A stretch of DNA of 17,087 nt from Acidobacteriota bacterium (lineage in GTDB: Bacteria > Acidobacteriota > Holophagae > Thermotomaculales > Thermotomaculaceae): contig WFPG01000164.1 in assembly GCA_015487755.1 (NCBI GenBank), positions 1 through 17,087 of the forward strand, given 5' to 3'. The position numbers and the translations under genes were made by a program. Below the pieces are notes generated by a model, which did not search any database, was not told the origin of the DNA, and saw only the letters and a list, made by a program, of their open reading frames with translations. Positions 1 through 7,469 of the stretch are shown here, in pieces (position 1 is the stretch's first letter; each line of letters begins with the position of its first letter).

Positions 1-525
1 AGAAAGGCCTGCGCTATACGCAGTTTTCAACACAAAAAGGGCAATATATTTTGAAAAACCCGGATTAAGAAAAATAAAAAGAAAAAGAATTATAAACCAT
101 AACGCCAACAGTGTAATAACAAAGACAAAAAGGGAATGAGGAACATTACTACCGGTTGATTTAAACACAATAAAAGAAAGAATAATACCGAGCAAGAGTA
201 TAAAAATTGTTTTGAAAAAAATTGAAATTACTTTTGAATAAAAATTTTCTTTGATTGAATAATATCGAGAAAGGCTTAAACAAACAGCCTCAAGGTTACC
301 AGTCTGCTCTCCCAATGTCAAAAACACTCTCTCTATTACAGGGAAACCTGCTTTTTTTACCGCTTCCTCAAGAGACAGGCCTTTTTCAAGATAAGATACT
401 ACTTTTTTAAACCTTCCGCCAATGGATAGGAACAACTCAGATACACTTGAACCTGATAAAAAACCATTTGATAAGCTTTCGAAAATTAAAGACTTTCTCA
501 TAAAAAAAACAAAAAAAGGGGGCAT
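1..525 (-). CDS. GspF/PilC-like (T2SF domain) inner-membrane protein, 3' end beyond window
   Basis: An open frame runs from a start near 525 (or 501) to base 1 without a stop, so the C-terminus is missing. The first ~100 residues look like half of a type II secretion F / PilC domain. They contain a short helical run with SGSSVSELF, then 'GLSLEEAVKKAGFPVIERV', then 'LGEQTGNLEAV' followed by 'SLSRYYSIKENF'. These match the layout of the second domain of the bona fide PilC at 13246-14442 (FPPMVVQMIAVGEQTGALDTML). Two hydrophobic stretches follow (ISIFFKTIFILLLGIILSFIVF and a second rich in L/F/I), as expected for the membrane helices after a T2SF domain. The start is uncertain. ATG at 525-523 has a purine run (AAGGGGG) just upstream but sits inside the preceding terminator hairpin. 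ATG at 501-499 follows a T-tract with no ribosome site. It is not part of the pilBTC operon and could be a stand-alone or divergent secretion platform protein. Confidence 0.7.
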   Translation of the reverse strand, partial: MPPFFVFFMRKSLIFESLSNGFLSGSSVSELFLSIGGRFKKVVSYLEKGLSLEEAVKKAGFPVIERVFLTLGEQTGNLEAVCLSLSRYYSIKENFYSKVISIFFKTIFILLLGIILSFIVFKSTGSNVPHSLFVFVITLLALWFIILFLFIFLNPGFSKYIALFVLKTAYSAGLS

Positions 526-533
526 AAGCCCCC
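502..533 (-). terminator. Rho-independent terminator of the TonB-receptor gene
   Basis: A 6-bp G/C stem (GGGGGC at 518-523 with GCCCCC at 528-533) and a 4-base loop are followed on the minus strand by a run of T interrupted once (502-517). It lies 18 bases after the receptor stop codon. It also overlaps the possible ATG at 523-525 of the next gene. Confidence 0.85.
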
Positions 534-550
534 TTATGTTTTAAGTTCTA

Positions 551-3500
551 TTAGAACTTATATTTAATACCGAACCTGATGTACCTCGGTGTCTGGAAAG
601 CTTCAGGATCCATGAAGTGGTCATATACTTTCATACCAACTGAATCCATGTAAGCAAGCAACTCATCGAGAGTATTGAATCTTCCGTCAATCCACTTGAT
701 CCAGTTATCCCATGATCCGCCGAAGTTAGCGTTGATGTAATCTTCGGAAGGTACATCATAGGTAATTCTCTGGTTAACTGCTGTTACAGCCTTCCAGTTA
801 AATACATTGTAGATGTAGAAGTAACCGGTTAAAGAACCGTATTTACCGAGGTCATAGGTGTATGAAAGGTTCAGGTCAACAGACTGAACAGCGTCTGTCC
901 TTCCGAGGCCGGGAGCGCCGTTTCTGATAAGCCTGAACTCACCATAGTAACCTGTGTAATCAGATGCAGGATCGCCGTATGCAGCGATAGGAGTACCGCT
1001 GTAGTATGTGTAGGTGAAACCTACATTGAGGCCCCAGTCATACTGATAGAGGCCGTTGATCTTAACCTGCCAAGGCCTATCATAGGGCAGCGGTCCGTTG
1101 GTGTTAACAAGTGTTGACGGTAAGTCATACTGAGCTGTTAAGTTCGGGTCAGTCTGGCCATAGAAAGGCAATACGCCGCCGATGTAGTCGCCCCAGAGGT
1201 CTGACCTGATAATAGAAGCGTCAACTGTCCAACCGTCAGCAAACTTTCTCTTTAAAGTAAGTTCATAAGCCCTGTAATTTCTCTTAGGCTTGGTGAACCC
1301 TGTCTGATCTGCAGGAATGTAAACTTCGTTACCGTTTTCATCATCATAGATAATGTCTCTACCAGGGTTAGCAATAATGTAGGTATTTCCGCCGTCAAAA
1401 GAAACGTCTTCAATTACATCATTGAGCTCTCTCCAGGTGAACTTAATACCAACTGACCAGAGATCGTTTAAGAGGTAATCATAACCTACAATAAATTCAT
1501 CCTGTGACTGACCGTTAATGTTCTTTGATACAGGTGAAGGAATAGCACCGAAACCGAGAGCAAACAGCGGCTGGTTTACATTGTAATCAAAGTTGTAGTT
1601 TGCAGGGTTGAAATCCCAGAAATCAATTACGCCGTCGCCGTTTGAATCAGCATCGTTTGCAGGTAAGAACCACCAGTCAAAGTAAAGAACTTCATTACCG
1701 AAAGCCCTGTTGTTGATATCCATGGGTATATATTCATAGAACCTTCCCCAGTGAGCGTAAAGCTTGGATGTACCGTCACCGAAGATATCCCATGTGAATC
1801 CAACTCTCGGTGCATAAGCATCGTCAATATCAAGAGCAGTATATTCACCGCCATAGTACGGGTTGTTACCCTTAATCTTCTGCTCTTCCCACCTTACACC
1901 GTAAGTAAGCATGAAGTTATCGGTTACCTGCCACTTATCCTGTACATAAACTGATGTGTACTCAGTTTTTGTTTTAGTTCTCAAGAAATCAAAAAGTTGA
2001 GTATAGTGATCACCGTATGCATCAGTTAATTCACCGTTCGGGTCATTCAAAGCAAACATTCTTCTTCTCATGTAAACTGCATCAGGTGTGCCATCGCTAT
2101 CAAAATCATAGTACCTGTAGAGCCTGAGTACCTGGCCGCCTGAGTACATTCTTCCTGAATCAAATTTGTTGTCTTCGTATTCGTAACCGAATTTAAAATC
2201 ATGGTTATTTAAGAACCATTCAAGAGAAAGTTTGTACTGGTATCTTTCCATTTCGGTGTCTTCCATATAACCGAGACCACCGTTAGAAATTGTCATTCCG
2301 TACCAGTAAGTTTCAGGATTGTAGCCTTCGTCGTAGAGAGGCTTGTCTTTTCTTTCCTGATAGTGGTAACCAATTGAAGCAGAAAGAACGAAGTTTTCGC
2401 TTAGAATACCGTCGTATTTAACAACCCAGTCAGTACCACCGAGAGAGGTCTTTCTGTCTCTTGATTTAGGTGCTGTTCCGTACCTGTTGTAGTAATCTCT
2501 CGGGTCACCGAATAAAGAAGCAACAACAGTATGGTTTTCGTTGATGTTATAAGTAAGTTTTAATGCCCAGTAATCCCTGTCGTTCTTATCATAAACAGTA
2601 GATTCCCCTCTCAACCTCTGAACGGTTGTAACAATATCGTCTGCTCCGTCACCATTTAAATCAGTGTCTTTATTTACCTGATAATAGTATTCGTTTACAG
2701 ACGGGTTGTAAGCAAGGAAGAACCAGAGTTTATCCTTGATTATATAGCCGCCTAATGAGAAACCGTAGTCGTATTCTTTAGTTCCGATAAAAGAAGAACC
2801 GTACCAGGGCTGAGGTTCTTTAGCTGAATAAGACGGGTTTCTCCAGTAGTAGAATACAGAACCGTGGAATTCGTTACCGCCGGACTTTGTAATAACATTT
2901 ACAACAGCACCGGTTGACCTACCGAATTCAGGCTCAAAACCGCCTGTTTTAATCTGAACTTCTTCAACGAAATCAAAGTTAAGGCCTTTACCCTGAGTAC
3001 CGTATTCGATATCGGTTGTGTTCAAACCGTCAATAATGTAGTTTGATTCGGTACCGGAAGCACCGTTAACAATCATACCGCCTGAAATATCGGTACCGGT
3101 AACACCAGGTGTTAACTGAACAACAGAAAGGTAGTTTCTTGCGGTAGGCATCTGCTCAACATAGTCTGTTGAGTAGTTAGCGCCTGTGGTTGTTGTTGTA
3201 ACATCAATCAAAGGCTTTTCAGCAACAACTTCGATCTGTTCGGAAACGCCTTCTTCTTTTAAAACAGCGTTAACTGTTGTTACAACGTCCAGGTTAACCT
3301 TTACATTCTTTTTAACGGTTGCCTGGAAACCGGCAAGAGAATACTTCAATGTATAAACGCCGGGAGGTAAAAGTACCAATCTGTACTTACCATCAGCATT
3401 TGTTGTTGTTGTCTTCTGGCCCTGCAAAGAGGGAGAAGTAGCAACAACTGTTACTCCAGGTAACGGAGCACCTGTAGCGTCGGTAACCTTACCGACAATA

Positions 3501-3571
3501 GAACCGGTTGTACCAGCAAAGGTAAAACCAGCAAACAGGATAAAAGTTAATACCAGAAAAAACTTTTTCAT
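551..3571 (-). CDS. Oar-like TonB-dependent outer-membrane receptor with N-terminal carboxypeptidase-regulatory-like domain
   Basis: Predicted 1006-residue outer-membrane transporter or adhesin-like receptor. Residues 1-19 are a signal peptide ending in FAG. Residues ~23-105 form a carboxypeptidase-regulatory-like beta sandwich (GSIVGKVTDATGAPLPGVTV, NADGKYRL, PPGVYTLKYSLAGF). Residues ~125-235 form a TonB plug (NGASGTESNYIIDGL, EVQIKTGGFEPEFGRSTGAVVNVITKSG). The rest is a 22-strand-type barrel rich in aromatic/polar alternation and ends in Phe (RFGIKYKF), the usual outer-membrane C-terminal signature. The start is set at ATG 3571 because GGAGG lies 7 bases upstream and the signal peptide begins there; an in-frame start 6 codons earlier has no such site. 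Three acidic loop motifs of calcium-binding type lie at residues 302-312, 489-497 and 640-653. The substrate cannot be read from sequence. No SusD-like partner or TonB/ExbBD is nearby. The family and domain order resemble Oar proteins of myxobacteria and acidobacteria. Confidence 0.93.
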   Translation of the reverse strand: MKKFFLVLTFILFAGFTFAGTTGSIVGKVTDATGAPLPGVTVVATSPSLQGQKTTTTNADGKYRLVLLPPGVYTLKYSLAGFQATVKKNVKVNLDVVTTVNAVLKEEGVSEQIEVVAEKPLIDVTTTTTGANYSTDYVEQMPTARNYLSVVQLTPGVTGTDISGGMIVNGASGTESNYIIDGLNTTDIEYGTQGKGLNFDFVEEVQIKTGGFEPEFGRSTGAVVNVITKSGGNEFHGSVFYYWRNPSYSAKEPQPWYGSSFIGTKEYDYGFSLGGYIIKDKLWFFLAYNPSVNEYYYQVNKDTDLNGDGADDIVTTVQRLRGESTVYDKNDRDYWALKLTYNINENHTVVASLFGDPRDYYNRYGTAPKSRDRKTSLGGTDWVVKYDGILSENFVLSASIGYHYQERKDKPLYDEGYNPETYWYGMTISNGGLGYMEDTEMERYQYKLSLEWFLNNHDFKFGYEYEDNKFDSGRMYSGGQVLRLYRYYDFDSDGTPDAVYMRRRMFALNDPNGELTDAYGDHYTQLFDFLRTKTKTEYTSVYVQDKWQVTDNFMLTYGVRWEEQKIKGNNPYYGGEYTALDIDDAYAPRVGFTWDIFGDGTSKLYAHWGRFYEYIPMDINNRAFGNEVLYFDWWFLPANDADSNGDGVIDFWDFNPANYNFDYNVNQPLFALGFGAIPSPVSKNINGQSQDEFIVGYDYLLNDLWSVGIKFTWRELNDVIEDVSFDGGNTYIIANPGRDIIYDDENGNEVYIPADQTGFTKPKRNYRAYELTLKRKFADGWTVDASIIRSDLWGDYIGGVLPFYGQTDPNLTAQYDLPSTLVNTNGPLPYDRPWQVKINGLYQYDWGLNVGFTYTYYSGTPIAAYGDPASDYTGYYGEFRLIRNGAPGLGRTDAVQSVDLNLSYTYDLGKYGSLTGYFYIYNVFNWKAVTAVNQRITYDVPSEDYINANFGGSWDNWIKWIDGRFNTLDELLAYMDSVGMKVYDHFMDPEAFQTPRYIRFGIKYKF

Positions 3572-3656
3572 ACGACAGCCTCCGTCCAAATTATTTGGTT
3601 TTTATAACAAAACCCCAAAATACTTTCCAATATAATGGATTAGTTTTCTTCCTCTC

Positions 3657-3667
3657 TCACCTCCTTT
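3657..3667 (-). promoter_or_regulatory. Leader-embedded perfect anti-SD complement (Stab-SD-like)
   Basis: The minus strand reads AAAGGAGGTGA, a full match to the 3' tail of 16S rRNA, embedded in a purine run that continues to about 3645. It lies roughly 90 bases upstream of the receptor start, which has its own GGAGG site. No ATG follows at a usable distance, so it is not an ordinary ribosome binding site. By analogy with the Stab-SD of Bacillus cry3A leaders it may hold a 30S subunit and protect the mRNA 5' end. That function is inferred. Confidence 0.35.
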
Positions 3668-3699
3668 CAAGTTTTATACCCTACACAACGATACTAAAA

Positions 3700-3728
3700 T
3701 ATTTACATAAAATACAAGCATTTGTCAA
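3700..3728 (-). promoter_or_regulatory. Candidate sigma-70 promoter for the TonB receptor
   Basis: On the minus strand a consensus -35 TTGACA (3723-3728) is followed after 17 bases by TAAATA (3700-3705), which matches only half of the -10 consensus. It starts 8 bases after the stop of the TPR gene and would give a leader of about 120 bases. The perfect -35 supports it and the weak -10 leaves doubt. Confidence 0.45.
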
Positions 3729-3736
3729 TAAAAAAG

Positions 3737-4627
3737 TTATTTTTTTGCTTTTTCGGACTGTTTTACCTTTTTAAACTGCTCAAGCCTTTTTTTAACCTCA
3801 GGGGTCAACTTATCTTGAGGAAAATCTTTAATAAAACTCTCACAAACCGCAATTCCCTTGTCAATCTTGTCGGTTTCTTTGCATGCATTTATCAGATAAG
3901 TGTACGCATCTTTTTTATATTTTGAGTTATTTTTTATCAATTTTTCAAGTAAAGGGATTGCTTTTTTATACTCTTTAAACTCATTGCAGTACATAGAAGC
4001 AAGGATAAAATCTATATCTTCGTTGTCAACACCAGCCTTAACTCCTCTCTCAAGGATAGCCTTGGCCTTGTTATAATCTTTCATTGCAATATAAATTTTA
4101 CCTAAATTCAAATAGGCGTATGTGTAATCAGGCTTATTTTTCATGATCACTTCATACAGTTCTTCCGCTTTTTTCATATTACCCATCTGAAAGTACTGGA
4201 TAGCAAGCTGCTCCATTCTGCCTATTTCTGTTTTTGAGGCACCTTGCCCTTTCAATTGCAACATCTCTTTGGCGTATTTTTCCATGCTTTTTCTATCCTT
4301 GTTGTAAGCTGCAAGCTCATACATAAGCTCCAATGCTTCAGGGTTTTTGCCATTGCTTAACTCATACGCCTTTGATGCGTACTGCTGGCACTTGTCAATC
4401 TGCCCTGTTTTTGCGTAAACTTTTGCAAGTAAAAGATACGCATCGGTAAAGTTCTGGTCTTTGTCAATAGCTTTTAACAATTTAGACTCTGCTTTGCCGA
4501 ATTTCCCCGCATTAAAATATTCCACCGCTTTATCGTAATACTTCTGTGCTTTCTTAACCGTACTTCCCGCAAATGACACATTAATGCTTAAAAGCACAAT
4601 ACCCAATAAAAGAAATAGTTTCCTCAT
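3737..4627 (-). CDS. Secreted tetratricopeptide-repeat protein
   Basis: A 296-residue protein with a signal peptide (residues 1-20, basic MRK then a hydrophobic run ending SFAG), so it acts in the periplasm or at the outer membrane. The mature part is TPR helices: clear units at about 27-60 (YYDKAVEYFNAGKFGKAESKLLKAI), 61-94, 136-169 (FQMGNMKKAEELYEVIMKNKP), 170-203 (AYLNLGKIYIAMKDYNKAKAILERG), 204-237 and 239-272. The C-terminus is a Lys-rich tail. No catalytic domain is visible, so it probably serves as a protein-binding scaffold, as in BamD-like, pilus-assembly or receptor-accessory proteins. AGGAGG lies 10 bases before the ATG. It is separated from the carboxylase operon by 55 bases and from the receptor by 165 bases, so a shared transcript with either is possible but unproven. 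Confidence 0.85.
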   Translation of the reverse strand: MRKLFLLLGIVLLSINVSFAGSTVKKAQKYYDKAVEYFNAGKFGKAESKLLKAIDKDQNFTDAYLLLAKVYAKTGQIDKCQQYASKAYELSNGKNPEALELMYELAAYNKDRKSMEKYAKEMLQLKGQGASKTEIGRMEQLAIQYFQMGNMKKAEELYEVIMKNKPDYTYAYLNLGKIYIAMKDYNKAKAILERGVKAGVDNEDIDFILASMYCNEFKEYKKAIPLLEKLIKNNSKYKKDAYTYLINACKETDKIDKGIAVCESFIKDFPQDKLTPEVKKRLEQFKKVKQSEKAKK

Positions 4628-4661
4628 ATTTTAAAATCCTCCTGAATTAATTTACCAGTAC

Positions 4662-4670
4662 ATTTTACCA
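4662..4670 (-). promoter_or_regulatory. Possible extended -10 promoter for the TPR gene
   Basis: The minus strand reads TGGTAAAAT: a TG one base before a five-of-six -10 hexamer, about 35 bases before the TPR start codon. No -35 element is recognisable at the right spacing. It may let the TPR gene be transcribed apart from the carboxylase operon. Confidence 0.3.
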
Positions 4671-4682
4671 TAAATTTAATTT

Positions 4683-5180
4683 TCAAACACTTTTTTCAAT
4701 TTTAACAACAACTTCTCCCGCATTAACGGTTTGTCCTTCTTTAACCTTTAACTTACTGACAATTCCGTCAAATGGCGCTTTTACCTCAACCTGCAATTTC
4801 ATAGACTCCATTAAAAGCAAAACCTGGTTTTCTTCAACCTTATCACCTTCATTAACCATAATTTTCAATATTTTTCCCGGCATAGGGGGCTCAATCTCAC
4901 CGCTTGCAATACCCTGACTTCCGCCTTCAGCCTGTTCTTCAACAGTTTTTCTATGAACTAAATATGTTTCTCCCTCTATGTGAAGGTACAAATTGTTTCT
5001 GTCATCACTCACGAAAAAAACAGGGATTAAAATACCTTCCCTTTCAAGATAAAAGTTATCGCCCTCTTTAAACACATTTAAACTTATTTCTTCACCGTTA
5101 ACCGCGGCTGAAAGCCTGTTTTCGGAAAGCACTTTTTTTTCTACATTAAATTCTTCATTTTCAATTATAAAAACAGCCAT
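4683..5180 (-). CDS. Biotin carboxyl carrier protein of an acyl-CoA carboxylase
   Basis: A 165-residue carrier subunit that shuttles carboxybiotin between biotin carboxylase and a carboxyltransferase. The C-terminal ~70 residues are a biotinyl/lipoyl domain: PMPGKILKIMVNEGDKVEENQ, then the biotin attachment loop MESMKL with the modified lysine predicted at K128, then APFDGIVSKLKVKEGQTVNAGEVVVKIE. The attachment loop is ESMKL rather than the commoner EAMKM; such variants occur in acyl-CoA carboxylases. Residues 1-80 form a beta-rich region of the kind that docks to the carboxylase, followed by a short Gly/Glu/Ser linker. The start was placed at ATG 5180 because AAGGAGG lies 4 bases upstream; an earlier in-frame start would overlap the biotin carboxylase end. 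It begins 14 bases after the biotin carboxylase stop and is the last gene of the operon. Confidence 0.93.
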   Translation of the reverse strand: MAVFIIENEEFNVEKKVLSENRLSAAVNGEEISLNVFKEGDNFYLEREGILIPVFFVSDDRNNLYLHIEGETYLVHRKTVEEQAEGGSQGIASGEIEPPMPGKILKIMVNEGDKVEENQVLLLMESMKLQVEVKAPFDGIVSKLKVKEGQTVNAGEVVVKIEKSV

Positions 5181-5194
5181 TAAACCTCCTTGAT

Positions 5195-6679
5195 TTAAGG
5201 CAGCCAGCCTGATACTTCCGGAAGTAAATTTTCGTCTCCACAATCAAGCATAGCATCTTTCTTTTTTTGAGAAGAAACAAGCGAAGCTATTAAAGCAACC
5301 TGTTCTTTTGTTAATGTAGGTTGTTTTGCTTTTTCAAATAGAAAATCCCTGTACTTTTCAACAAAGCCGGTATCTATATCCCCTTTTAAAAAGGCAGGGT
5401 GTTCTATTACTGATTTCAGAAAAGCAATATTTGTTTTTACCCCCAAAACAACAAGTTCATTTAAAACCCTTTTGGACTTCTGTATGCAGTCTTCCCTGTT
5501 TGTATCAAAAACAATTACTTTTGCAATCATAGGGTCAAAATCCGGGAATATTTCATAACCGTCCCTTACCGCACTCTCAATCCTTACGCCGGGTATTTTC
5601 GGCTCAATGTACTTTAAAATCTTTCCCGGTGAAGGCATAAAGTTGTTTTCAGGGTCTTCGGCATATATTCTGAATTCAATGGCATGGCCATTAAGCTTAA
5701 TATTTTCCTGAGGAATGTTTACAACCAATCCCATTGCCTCCTGAATCTGCCATTTAACCAAATCAACCCCGTAAACCATTTCGGTAACAGGGTGCTCAAC
5801 CTGAATCCTTGTATTCATTTCAAGAAAGTAAAAGTTCTTATCCCTGTCCACTATAAATTCAACAGTGCCCGCCCCCACATAGGAAACAGTGTCTGCAAGT
5901 GCAACAGCAGCCTCTCCCATTTCCTTTCTTAACTTATCGTCCACAATAGGCGAAGGGCTTTCTTCAATAATCTTTTGATGCCTTCTCTGGATTGTACACT
6001 CCCTTTCCCCTAAATAAACAGTCCTGCCTCCGGGGAAAGAGAATATTTGAATCTCTATGTGCCTCGGATTGACAATGTATTTTTCAATGAAAATCTCTTC
6101 GGAAGCAAAGTATTCCCTGCTTTCAGACCTTGCAATCCTTATGTTTTCAAAAAGTTCTTCTTCTTTATCAACCCTTCTCATTCCCTTTCCGCCGCCGCCT
6201 AAAGACGCTTTTATCAAAACGGGAAAGCCGATGTCTTTCGCTTTTTTTAGAATTTCTCCTTCGGTTAAACCCTTTAATGAAAAGCCCGGTACAGGGGATA
6301 CTCCGCTCTTTTCTGCAATAACCCTTGCCGTTTCTTTGTGCCCCATTAACTCTATTGCATTTGCAGGGGGGCCTATAAAGATTATGCCGTTTTGTTCGCA
6401 CATCCTTGCAAATTCGGCATTTTCCGCTAAAAACCCGTACCCCGGGTGAATTGCCTGACATTCATTTTCTTTGGCAATTTCAATTAGCCTTTCTTTGTCT
6501 AAAAAAATGCCGTCTTCCGCCTTTAACAGTTTGGCGTATGGGTAACAGGTAAAGCATTGGTTAAACTCCTTTTCAACAATGGGGATTACAGGGGTAATAT
6601 CCAAATCCCTTAAAGCATTGTAAATCCTTTTTGCAATCTCCCCCCTGTTTGCTATCAATACCCTTTTAAACTTACTCAA
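5195..6679 (-). CDS. Biotin carboxylase subunit of an acyl-CoA (probably methylcrotonyl-CoA-type) carboxylase
   Basis: A 494-residue ATP-grasp enzyme that carboxylates biotin on the carrier protein encoded just downstream. In order: N-terminal FKRVLIANRGEIAKRI; HPGYGFLAEN (78-87); Gly-rich ATP loop GGGGKGM (161-167); RRHQKIIEESPSP with the conserved Lys at 236; EMNTRIQVEHPVTE (287-300) with the metal-binding Glu/Asn and catalytic Arg 291; GHAIEFRIYAEDP (331-343); and the carboxylase C domain to about 445. A ~45-residue tail follows. The segment 29-60 is unlike the usual 'vavYSDaD...H...ADEa..lg' stretch and contains C42-x2-C45. The chosen start is TTG 6679, 6 bases after GGAGG; it lines up with the family start and overlaps the hydratase stop by 8 bases, implying translational coupling. 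An upstream TTG at 6715 lies inside the hydratase frame and has no site. No carboxyltransferase gene is adjacent. Confidence 0.93.
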   Translation of the reverse strand: MSKFKRVLIANRGEIAKRIYNALRDLDITPVIPIVEKEFNQCFTCYPYAKLLKAEDGIFLDKERLIEIAKENECQAIHPGYGFLAENAEFARMCEQNGIIFIGPPANAIELMGHKETARVIAEKSGVSPVPGFSLKGLTEGEILKKAKDIGFPVLIKASLGGGGKGMRRVDKEEELFENIRIARSESREYFASEEIFIEKYIVNPRHIEIQIFSFPGGRTVYLGERECTIQRRHQKIIEESPSPIVDDKLRKEMGEAAVALADTVSYVGAGTVEFIVDRDKNFYFLEMNTRIQVEHPVTEMVYGVDLVKWQIQEAMGLVVNIPQENIKLNGHAIEFRIYAEDPENNFMPSPGKILKYIEPKIPGVRIESAVRDGYEIFPDFDPMIAKVIVFDTNREDCIQKSKRVLNELVVLGVKTNIAFLKSVIEHPAFLKGDIDTGFVEKYRDFLFEKAKQPTLTKEQVALIASLVSSQKKKDAMLDCGDENLLPEVSGWLP

Positions 6680-7460
6680 CTTCAACCTCCAGCCACGAAG
6701 GTTTTCTCTTTTCAAAGAATGCGGCTATGCCCTCCTGCCCCTCGTCTGAAATCCTTGCCCTTGCAATCATTTCAACGGCAAAGTCTTCAATCTCTTTTGA
6801 CGGGACAGGGGAAATATGGTCAAGAAGCCTTTTTATAAGTTTTTGAGAGTTTTTGCCTCCTGTTAAAATCTTTATTAACAATTCTTTTAACCCTTCTTTA
6901 AAGTCTTTTTCGTCAAAAACCTTATGTATAAGCCCTATTTCATAAGCCCTGTCAGCGTCAAACCTTTCACCTGTCAGCATATAATACCTTGCGGCGGACT
7001 GGTTTGTCTTTGCAACTATGTAAGGTCCTATTACAGCAGGGACAATGCCTAACTTCACCTCTCCGAATGAAAAAAGTGCACCCCTTTTTGCGACAGCCAT
7101 ATCGCAGGCCGCAATAATCCCGACAGCACCGCCGATAGCATGGCCATTTACAGCGGCAACGGTAACAAAAGGAACTTCTCTTATCTTCCTGAACATTAAA
7201 GCGAGTTTTTTAGAGTCTTTCAGGTTTTCTTCAAAAGAAAAATCCTTCATTTTTCTCATCCAGTTTAAGTCAGCACCAGCGCAAAAGACATCTCCCTCTC
7301 CCGTAATAACGCATAGCCTTCCGTTTTGTGCTTCAACCTCTTCAAGAGCCATTACTATTTCGGCCTGCATTACATCGTTCATTGCATTTCTCTTTTCAGG
7401 CCTGTTTAAAATCAAATAGTGTACAGAGCCTCTTTTTTCAAGTTTAACAGTTTCAAACAT
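6672..7460 (-). CDS. Enoyl-CoA hydratase/isomerase family protein, probable methylglutaconyl-CoA hydratase
   Basis: A 262-residue crotonase-fold enzyme. Residues FCAGADLNWMRKM (59-71) carry the 'GADLNWM' sequence typical of bacterial methylglutaconyl-CoA hydratases (LiuC) and the related AtuE. The oxyanion-hole region is NGHAIGGAVGIIAACD (105-120). FGEVKLGIVPAVIGPYI (132-148) supplies a Glu at 134, the position of the second catalytic Glu of crotonase. At the first catalytic Glu position there is Gly 114, as I recall for LiuC-type proteins. The C-terminus EGQEGIAAFFEKRKPSW is also usual for this subgroup. The expected reaction is hydration of 3-methylglutaconyl-CoA to HMG-CoA in leucine breakdown, or the isohexenyl homologue in acyclic terpene breakdown. 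It starts 9 bases after the atuA-like stop with AGAGGTG upstream, and its end overlaps the biotin carboxylase start. A generic enoyl-CoA hydratase role cannot be excluded. Confidence 0.88.
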   Translation of the reverse strand: MFETVKLEKRGSVHYLILNRPEKRNAMNDVMQAEIVMALEEVEAQNGRLCVITGEGDVFCAGADLNWMRKMKDFSFEENLKDSKKLALMFRKIREVPFVTVAAVNGHAIGGAVGIIAACDMAVAKRGALFSFGEVKLGIVPAVIGPYIVAKTNQSAARYYMLTGERFDADRAYEIGLIHKVFDEKDFKEGLKELLIKILTGGKNSQKLIKRLLDHISPVPSKEIEDFAVEMIARARISDEGQEGIAAFFEKRKPSWLEVEVE

Positions 7461-7469
7461 AATTCACCT

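Noticed and set aside
3572..3589. Receptor start six codons upstream
   Set aside because: The upstream start would put the GGAGG site inside the coding region and adds polar residues ahead of a normal signal peptide.
3571..3667. Short leader peptides starting at TTG or GTG in the receptor leader
   Set aside because: The strong anti-SD match is either too far from or overlaps these codons, so they lack a usable ribosome site. The TTG frame ending on the receptor ATG is probably chance.
6057..6449. 130-residue plus-strand open frame
   Set aside because: It lies antisense inside the biotin carboxylase gene, has no ribosome site, and its composition is the mirror of a conserved coding sequence.
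6680..6715. Biotin carboxylase start at TTG 6715
   Set aside because: It would overlap the hydratase by 44 bases and has no ribosome site, whereas TTG 6679 has GGAGG 6 bases upstream and matches family length.
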